Positions 1 through 6,681 of a stretch of 6,681 nt of DNA are shown one piece after another. The stretch's first letter is position 1, and each line of letters opens with the position of its first letter. The notes under the pieces were generated by a model that ran no database searches, had not been told where the DNA came from, and worked only from the letters and a program-made list of their open reading frames with translations. A program made the position numbers and the translations under genes. The stretch comes from Persephonella sp. (lineage in GTDB: Bacteria; Aquificota; Aquificia; Aquificales; Hydrogenothermaceae): assembly GCA_027058925.1 (NCBI GenBank), contig JALTAS010000243.1, forward strand, positions 1-6,681, read 5' to 3'.

Positions 1-1
1 G

Positions 2-409
2 GTTTTAAATGAGATAAAAGAGGAAACCATACATTACTCCCTTGTTTTTCTTTCAAAGCTTCTTTCAGGCTTCGCTGACAAAAATATCCACAAGAAACTT
101 ATTGATATCGCTATTGAAGGAATAAAGAGTATAAACAAACAGGAAATAGATAATATAAAAGAACAGCTTGAAGAAAGAAATCTAATCATTGTGGAAACAG
201 CTTTTCCGATCTCAGAAAAAGAGATAAAAAAAATAAAAGATGCGATAAAAAATATGTTTGGTGTTGATGTTTCTATAAAAACGGAAGAGAAGAAAAATCT
301 TATAGCAGGTGTAAAGATACATCTTGCATCTAAAATGATTGATACATCTTTAGAAGGACAGCTTTCTGTATTTGAAAATATACTGAGGGATAAAATTGAG
401 ATTACATGA
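2..409 (+). CDS. atpF: F-type ATPase b subunit with delta-like C-terminal tail, N-type/alternate family (C-terminal part only)
   Basis: The open frame enters from the left edge, so the N-terminal membrane anchor is missing; 135 residues are visible. The b subunit is the peripheral stalk that holds the F1 head to the membrane sector. The visible part begins in a helical region (LNEIKEET, then FLSKLLSGFADKNIHKKL) and ends in a small alpha/beta domain (IIVETAFPIS, then LIAGVKIHLASKMIDTSLEGQL). That last stretch resembles the C-terminal domain of the delta subunit (family pattern GGxxxxxxxxxxDxSxxxxL), and the whole tail resembles the long b subunits of alternate F1F0 ATPases, which lack a separate delta gene. 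No separate delta gene lies between it and atpA. Its stop overlaps the proposed atpA start by 14 nt. A stand-alone delta subunit (atpH) is the main alternative; the upstream sequence would settle it. I favour atpF because the neighbours are N-type. Confidence 0.62.
   Translation, partial: VLNEIKEETIHYSLVFLSKLLSGFADKNIHKKLIDIAIEGIKSINKQEIDNIKEQLEERNLIIVETAFPISEKEIKKIKDAIKNMFGVDVSIKTEEKKNLIAGVKIHLASKMIDTSLEGQLSVFENILRDKIEIT
385..390 (+). promoter_or_regulatory. Ribosome binding site deciding the TTG start of atpA
   Basis: GAGGGA lies 5 nt before the TTG at 396. The frame has no ATG until residue 50, which is inside the conserved N-terminal beta-barrel, so this site supports initiation at TTG within the end of the upstream gene. 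Confidence 0.6.
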
Positions 410-1879
410 CAGTGTTGGGAAGTTTAAAGAAGCTTTAAAAGAGGCTGTTGAAACTTACCAGTTTAAACCTGTTTTAAAAGAGCAGGGGATAGTTGAGTCT
501 GTAGAGGAAGGTATAGCCGTAATATCAGGCCTTCCAAATGCTATGTTTTATGAGGTGGTAAAGTTCAGCAACAATCTTAAAGGGATAATAATAGATGTTA
601 AAGAGGATAAAACGACTGCTATTATTCTTGAGAAAGAGGAAAATGTTGAGCTTAATACACCTGTTTACAGAACAGGGTATATAGTCTCTGTTCCTGTTTC
701 TGAGAAACTGCTTGGAAGGCTTATTGATCCTCTTGGAAAACCTCTTGATGGAAAACCACCTGTTGAAACAACAACATACTACCCTGTTGAAAGAGATGCC
801 CCTGCTTTATTTGACAGGGATTTTGTGAAAGATCAGCTTTACACAGGAATAAAGGTTATAGATTCTATGTTTCCTATAGGAAAAGGTCAGAGGGAGCTAA
901 TACTTGGAGATCCATCAACAGGAAAAACATCAATCGCCATAGATACAATAATAAACCAGAGAGACAAAAATGTTATATGTATATATGTATCAATAGGGCA
1001 GAGAAAACAATCAGTTCTTGATGTTTATTCTGTTTTAAAAAAATATGATGCTATAGATTATACTATTATTGTTTCTGCGACATCTGACCAGTATCCAGGC
1101 TTACAGTTTCTCGCACCATACTCAGCAACAGCGATAGGTGAGTACTTTCTTGATAAGGGAAAAGATGTTCTGATCATTTATGATGATCTTACAAAACATG
1201 CATTTGCATACCAGTCCCTTTCTCTCCTTCTAAAAAGACCTCCAGGAAGAGAGGCTTTTCCGGGAGACATATTCTACATACATTCAAGACTTCTTGAAAG
1301 GGCATGCAAAATAAAAGATGGAGGCTCAATTACAGCACTTCCAATTGTTGAAACACAGGCAGGAAGAATATCCTCCTACATACCAACAAACGTTATATCA
1401 ATAACAGATGGACAGATTTACCTTGATACAAACCTTTTTAACATAAACCAGAGACCTGCTGTTGATGTTGGAAAATCTGTATCAAGGATAGGAGGAAAAA
1501 CCCAGATACCTGCACTGAAGGAGGTTGCAGAGTTTTTAAGACTTTATTATGCCCAGTTTCTTGAGGTTGAGATATTTACAAAGCTTGGGGTAAAGGTTTT
1601 CGGGGAGACAGCCCAGATAATAAGAAGAGGAAAGAGACTGAGAGAGCTTTTAAAACAACCCAAGCTAAAACATTATCAGGTAGAGCATCAGGTTGTTCTG
1701 TTTTTCCTTTTGAATGAGGGGTATTTTGACAACATACCTGTGGACAATGTGAATGACAGGGCAGATTTTATTCTGAAAAAAATAAAAGAGGAACACCCTG
1801 AAATATTAGATGATATTAAAAAATCAAAGGTTCTTACAAAACAGACAAAAGAAAAAATAAAAAAGCTGGTAGAAAGTAT

Positions 1880-1883
<4 letters not shown>
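396..1883 (+). CDS. atpA: F-type ATPase alpha subunit, N-type/alternate family
   Basis: This is the non-catalytic nucleotide-binding subunit of the F1 hexamer (alpha3beta3) on the cytoplasmic face. The 495-residue length is normal. In order: an N-terminal helix (to about residue 25), a beta-barrel domain (about 28-100), the nucleotide-binding domain with a P-loop at 171-178 (GDPSTGKT), a Walker B region ending in YDD (262-264), the conserved RPPGREAFPGDIFYIHSRLLER segment (281-302), and the signature PAVDVGKSVSR, whose R364 is the arginine finger reaching the catalytic site on beta. A helical C-terminal domain follows. The P-loop normally reads GDRQTGKT; here Arg-Gln is replaced by Pro-Ser, which is unusual. 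The start is TTG with a good ribosome binding site. The gene overlaps the preceding frame by 14 nt and atpG by 4 nt (ATGA), so it is probably translationally coupled. The similarity to alternate-type alpha chains (for example the EVVKF segment) is from memory of the family. Confidence 0.93.
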
Positions 1884-4453
<2,570 letters not shown>

Positions 4454-4454
4454 G

Positions 4455-4730
4455 ATGGGAGATTTTTTCTGGGAGATAAAGAAAAAGATTGAAGAGCTTG
4501 AAAAAAAGAAGGAAAAAAATATTTGGTATGCTCTTTCTTACATCGGAAGTGCAAGCATTATATTTATTCTTCCTGTTGTTGCAGGTGCATACATCGGATG
4601 GTGGCTTGATGGGAGGTACAGAGTAGGGAAAGTTTCATGGACTATAACAGGTATTATCTTGGGGGTGATAATCGGCATTTACAATGTTTATCAGGTGTTT
4701 TACAAAAGGGACATAAAGAACATAAAGTAA
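4455..4730 (+). CDS. atpQ: Two-helix membrane protein of N-type ATPase operons (AtpQ/AtpZ-like)
   Basis: This 91-residue protein has a charged N-terminal helix (about 7-23, Lys/Glu-rich, probably amphipathic or coiled) and two membrane segments (about 25-49 and 60-82). The short loop between them carries GAYIGWWLDGRY. The glycine-spaced first helix, the W-L-D after it and the second helix beginning SWT fit the AtpQ family encoded after epsilon in N-ATPase operons, and more loosely AtpZ/AtpI. Relatives are thought to help c-ring assembly or divalent cation supply; that is family knowledge and not visible here. The start is 1 nt after the atpC stop, with GGGGA just upstream. The partner AtpR, normally the next gene, is absent from this position. 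Confidence 0.72.
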   Translation: MGDFFWEIKKKIEELEKKKEKNIWYALSYIGSASIIFILPVVAGAYIGWWLDGRYRVGKVSWTITGIILGVIIGIYNVYQVFYKRDIKNIK

Positions 4731-4731
4731 C

Positions 4732-4736
4732 GGAGG
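4732..4736 (+). promoter_or_regulatory. Strong Shine-Dalgarno of the flavodoxin-like gene
   Basis: GGAGG lies 6 nt before the ATG at 4743, in the 12-nt gap after atpQ. The gap is too short for a separate promoter or terminator, so this gene is likely read from the ATPase transcript. Confidence 0.6.
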
Positions 4737-4742
4737 AAAAAG

Positions 4743-5276
4743 ATGGGAAAGGTTCTTGTTCTTTATGACACAGAGACGGGACATACAAAAAAGATGGCTG
4801 AATATGTTGCAAAAGGTGCCTCAAAATTCCCTGTTGAGGTGAGAATAAAATCTGTTGAGGAAGCATCAAAAGAGGACATATTGTGGTGCGACGGTATCGC
4901 TGTAGGAAGCCCTACATATCTTGGTGTAATGTCTTGGAGAATGAAAAAGTTCTGGGACAGTATTGTTGATCTGTGGGGAAGTATTGATGGGAAAATAGGG
5001 TGTGCATTTTCCTCATCAGGCGGTTGGGGAGGAGGAAATGAGGTTGCCTGCATGTCTATCCTTACAATGCTTATGAACTACGGCTTTTTAGTCTTTGGTG
5101 TAACAGACTACACAGGGGAAAAATTTACACTTCATTATGGAGCTGTATGTGCAGGTGAGCCAAGAAAAGATGAGGAGATCAAAGCCTGCGAAAGATTGGG
5201 AGAAAGGCTTGCCCAGTGGGTTTTGGTGTATGTGGACGGGAAGAAAGAATACCTAAAAAATCTTAAAGCTTCTTAA
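4743..5276 (+). CDS. Flavodoxin-fold FMN protein (flavodoxin / WrbA-like NAD(P)H:quinone reductase family)
   Basis: This 177-residue soluble protein has all three FMN-binding loops of the flavodoxin fold. The phosphate loop is TETGHT (residues 10-15) directly after the first strand VLVLYD. The second loop is GSPTYLGVMS (55-64), and the third is SSGGWGGGNE (91-100), which resembles the glycine-rich loop of WrbA-type reductases. A helix MKKFWDSIVDLW (67-78) follows the second loop, as in WrbA relatives. It probably carries FMN and moves electrons between reduced pyridine nucleotide or ferredoxin and quinones or another partner; the partner cannot be read from the sequence. Five cysteines (49, 87, 103, 136, 149) form no metal-site pattern. 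It follows atpQ by 12 nt, where N-ATPase operons usually have atpR, and is probably co-transcribed. I do not assign a symbol because it is shorter than WrbA and lacks several of its typical motifs. Confidence 0.8.
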   Translation: MGKVLVLYDTETGHTKKMAEYVAKGASKFPVEVRIKSVEEASKEDILWCDGIAVGSPTYLGVMSWRMKKFWDSIVDLWGSIDGKIGCAFSSSGGWGGGNEVACMSILTMLMNYGFLVFGVTDYTGEKFTLHYGAVCAGEPRKDEEIKACERLGERLAQWVLVYVDGKKEYLKNLKAS

Positions 5277-5315
5277 CCATATCTTAATAAATCCTTAACT
5301 TTCACCTCCTAAAAT
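5272..5315 (+). promoter_or_regulatory. Candidate activated promoter: three 11-bp-phased CTTAA repeats plus a -10-like hexamer
   Basis: CTTAACCA (5272-5279), CTTAATAA (5283-5290) and CTTAACTT (5294-5301) are direct 8-nt repeats separated by exactly 3 nt. TAAAAT (5310-5315), one mismatch from TATAAT, lies 8 nt beyond the last repeat, and no -35 hexamer is visible. This layout is that of sites for OmpR-family response regulators. It is close to the cyanobacterial Pho box (PyTTAAPyPy repeats with 3-nt spacers), which replaces the -35. Transcription would then start near 5322 and give a leader of about 17 nt for the zinc-ribbon gene. A fourth, imperfectly phased CTTAAA sits at 5262. The first repeat contains the stop codon of the flavodoxin gene. 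Confidence 0.42.
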
Positions 5316-5334
5316 AAAAGGAAAGGAGGTGAGA
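5300..5334 (+). promoter_or_regulatory. Inverted repeat that can sequester the Shine-Dalgarno of the zinc-ribbon gene
   Basis: TCACCTCCT (5302-5310) is perfectly complementary to AGGAGGTGA (5324-5332), and a U-A and a G-U pair can extend the stem. The loop is 13 nt and A-rich. The right arm is the Shine-Dalgarno for the ATG at 5339; the left arm equals the anti-Shine-Dalgarno of typical 16S rRNA 3' ends. In a transcript read through from upstream, this hairpin would hide the ribosome binding site. In a transcript started near 5322, the left arm would be missing and the site free. There is no U-tract, so it is not an intrinsic terminator. Confidence 0.55.
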
Positions 5335-5338
5335 ATTT

Positions 5339-5509
5339 ATGAATGAACAAAAGGAACTTGATGTAAGGTTTGAAAAGTTAAATCTTATCTGTCCAAGATG
5401 TAAAAATCAGTGGGAGGAGGTTATTGTTGTTTCAAGAAATGTTGGAATTCTGGACGTACCCTGTCCAAAATGTAAGAAAAGAATATTAGAGCTAAAAATC
5501 TTTGCCTGA
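5339..5509 (+). CDS. Small zinc-ribbon protein, 56 residues, function unknown
   Basis: The frame has an ATG 6 nt after a near-perfect Shine-Dalgarno (AGGAGGTGA). The product is acidic/basic and soluble with two CPxC knuckles: CPRC at residues 18-21 and CPKC at 42-45, 20 residues apart. Between them lies a beta-prone stretch (WEEVIVVSRN, then GILDVP). Two such knuckles with strands between are the usual layout of a single-zinc (rubredoxin-like) ribbon. I do not recognise a specific family; such small proteins may bind nucleic acid, act as adaptors or store metal. The leader carries an unusual set of control elements. The gene ends 4 nt from the end of the convergent porin gene, with no clear terminator between them. 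Confidence 0.75.
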   Translation: MNEQKELDVRFEKLNLICPRCKNQWEEVIVVSRNVGILDVPCPKCKKRILELKIFA

Positions 5510-5513
5510 TTTT

Positions 5514-6596
5514 TCAGTAAGAAAAGTACAACCTTCCTCCCAGTATTACATTTTCTTTTTTTTCTTTTATGTATTGTAGATCCCCTGAGATATAAAGATG
5601 TTTGTTTAGATTTACTGTGTAGTAACACTCACAAACATGGATATTTTCAACTCCTGCCTTTCCCTTAATAAAGCCTGCTCCTACACCGACTTTATCGTCT
5701 GTTATCAATTTTTTTGTCTCAAATCCTCCAGACAACAGGTAATCATAATCTACATTTGATATCCCACCTCTGAAAAAAATACCAAATTTGTCAGAAAATG
5801 CATAATCTGAGGATACACCAAATCCCTTGTGTTCATGTCCACCAAACACATAAAAATAGTAAGGTCTGACAGAAATATCTTCAGTCTCATACTCAATTTC
5901 GGCTATACCTACATCCCCATTGTCAGGTTTATTCTGCATAAAAACTCCTGAAACAGAGATATTCTGATGAAAACTATATTTAATATGAAATCCTGGATTG
6001 TAAGAAGGTATAGCAGCTATAGGGTTATTAACAAAAACATCATTTAGAAACTGGGTATGCTCGTCGTTTGCATACCTGTTTGCATCAACAAATGCCGCAG
6101 CATCTATAAGACCGCCGATTAAAACAAAATTTTTTATCTTTTTCTGGTAAAAAAACTCCATCAGGTATTTCCTGCCTGTGTTGTTTATGTTTTTTAGATC
6201 ATCCTCAAGATCATCTGCTGTTGAGGAGATAGGGTATCCTTCTCGCTCAAGTTTTTTCTTAAGACCGTTTCCAAAGGAAACAGAAGCGTTTATAAATATC
6301 TCATCTGTTTCTGTAAAATCCATAGTCAGGAATACGTGTGAAGTGTTGTAAACAGAACCATATTTTTTAATCTGCTGAAAAACTGTAGAATTAACAAAAT
6401 CTATTCTGTGTTTGTGGAGTTTGTGCTCTTTTATAAACGGTTTTTCTGTTTCTTGAGAAAATGAGATTAGAGGAATAAGGGTTATAATTAAGATCAGACT
6501 ACATTTGTCACATTTTCCTTTTTTTCTGTTGTTTAAATTTTTATGGATCAAAAACAGGGACATAACCAGCATTATAAATACCACCAGATACTCCAT
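5514..6596 (-). CDS. OprB-like outer-membrane porin with an in-frame FeoB-associated-like N-terminal extension
   Basis: The 360-residue frame has three parts. Residues 1-32 are a hydrophobic helix (MEYLVVFIMLVMSLFLI), a basic stretch and KKGKCDKC (C29, C32), which resembles a complete FeoB-associated Cys-rich membrane protein. Residues 33-47 (SLILIITLIPLISFS) look like the hydrophobic core and cleavage region of a secretory signal peptide, probably cut near S47. Residues 48-360 look like a beta-barrel: alternating strands, the OprB-like segment with EFFYQKKI, GGLIDAAAFVDANRYAND and FLNDVFVNNP, and a C-terminal aromatic beta-signal (RLYFSY) for BAM insertion. The likely role is passive solute or substrate uptake across the outer membrane; the substrate is unknown. 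The ATG at 6596 has GAGG 7 nt upstream (6604-6607). No ATG, GTG or TTG lies between the CDKC motif and the signal peptide, so the porin has no obvious separate start. Two cysteines at 322 and 324 in a predicted strand are unusual for a porin. Confidence 0.72.
   Translation of the reverse strand: MEYLVVFIMLVMSLFLIHKNLNNRKKGKCDKCSLILIITLIPLISFSQETEKPFIKEHKLHKHRIDFVNSTVFQQIKKYGSVYNTSHVFLTMDFTETDEIFINASVSFGNGLKKKLEREGYPISSTADDLEDDLKNINNTGRKYLMEFFYQKKIKNFVLIGGLIDAAAFVDANRYANDEHTQFLNDVFVNNPIAAIPSYNPGFHIKYSFHQNISVSGVFMQNKPDNGDVGIAEIEYETEDISVRPYYFYVFGGHEHKGFGVSSDYAFSDKFGIFFRGGISNVDYDYLLSGGFETKKLITDDKVGVGAGFIKGKAGVENIHVCECYYTVNLNKHLYISGDLQYIKEKKENVILGGRLYFSY
6501..6596 (-). other. FeoB-associated Cys-rich membrane protein-like module inside the porin frame
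   Basis: Residues 1-32 of the minus-strand gene have the usual form of these microproteins, which are found beside the ferrous iron transporter FeoB: one N-terminal transmembrane helix of about 17 residues, a Lys/Arg/Asn-rich linker, and a terminal C-x2-C after KKGK. In the family the protein ends soon after the cysteines; here the reading frame continues straight into the porin signal peptide. The resemblance is by pattern, since so short a stretch cannot prove homology. Confidence 0.45.
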
Positions 6597-6607
6597 TTTT
6601 CAACCTC

Positions 6608-6679
6608 TTAGAGAGATATTCTTTTTGATCTTATCCTGTCGCATATCTCATCTATTTTTATCTGCTGGACAAGGAGTAA
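6608..6679 (-). CDS. Possible C-terminal tail of an upstream gene (23 codons, runs off the window)
   Basis: One minus-strand frame is open from the window edge to a TAA at 6608-6610. It would end in QQIKIDEICDRIRSKRISL, a charged, helix-prone tail. It stops 11 nt before the ATG of the porin gene, which would fit an operon. The other two frames also close within this stretch (one at TGA after PCPADKNR), so the choice of frame is uncertain and no family can be assigned. Confidence 0.3.
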   Translation of the reverse strand, partial: LLLVQQIKIDEICDRIRSKRISL

Positions 6680-6681
6680 AC

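Noticed and set aside
4763..5053. Minus-strand open frame opposite the flavodoxin-like gene
   Set aside because: The plus-strand frame has three intact FMN loops; the reverse frame has no recognisable domain or own ribosome binding site.
5506..5517. CTGA-TTTT-TCAG as a bidirectional terminator between the convergent genes
   Set aside because: The stem is only 4 bp, and neither side has a proper T-tract.
5407..5628. Minus-strand open frame overlapping the porin C-terminus and the zinc-ribbon gene
   Set aside because: It covers parts of two better-supported genes in another frame and looks like no known protein.

Overview
This window comes from an AT-rich bacterial chromosome that uses mostly AGA/AGG for arginine and ATA freely for isoleucine. 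One outer-membrane beta-barrel protein shows it is a Gram-negative (didermic) cell. Codon choice, Lys/Glu-rich proteins and tightly overlapping genes suggest a thermophile such as Aquificota (Hydrogenothermaceae-like). That placement is an inference from style, not from a marker gene.

Positions 2-4730 (+ strand) hold an F-type ATPase gene run: the C-terminal part of a b subunit with a delta-like tail (atpF, cut by the window edge), alpha (atpA), gamma (atpG), beta (atpD), epsilon (atpC) and a small two-helix membrane protein of the AtpQ/AtpZ kind. Several details point to the 'alternate' or N-type F-ATPase rather than the housekeeping enzyme: the beta C-terminus (TTEAFTG...YMIGS), the alpha and epsilon sequences, the b tail and the AtpQ-like protein. 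N-ATPase operons are normally ordered D-C-Q-R-B-E-F-A-G. Here the visible order is F-A-G-D-C-Q, which is a circular permutation, and every junction is an overlap or a 1-nt gap. The subunits would form the F1 catalytic head plus part of the peripheral stalk. The a and c subunits, which decide Na+ or H+ use, are not in the window.

Positions 4743-5276 (+) encode a flavodoxin-fold protein 12 nt behind atpQ, in the same direction and with its own strong Shine-Dalgarno, so it is probably in the same transcript. A compact 60-nt regulatory region follows at 5272-5338. It holds three CTTAA repeats phased at 11 bp, a -10-like hexamer, and a 9-bp inverted repeat in which a copy of the anti-Shine-Dalgarno sequence pairs with the Shine-Dalgarno of the next gene. 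That gene (5339-5509, +) encodes a 56-residue zinc-ribbon protein.

Positions 5514-6596 (- strand) hold a convergent gene for an OprB-like outer-membrane porin. Its first 32 residues look like a complete FeoB-associated Cys-rich membrane microprotein (one hydrophobic helix, then KKGKCDKC), joined in frame to the porin signal peptide. Upstream of it on the - strand is a possible 23-codon tail of another gene running off the window.

The points most worth a second look are the permuted N-type ATPase operon, the self-sequestering or Pho-box-like leader of the zinc-ribbon gene, and the microprotein-porin fusion.
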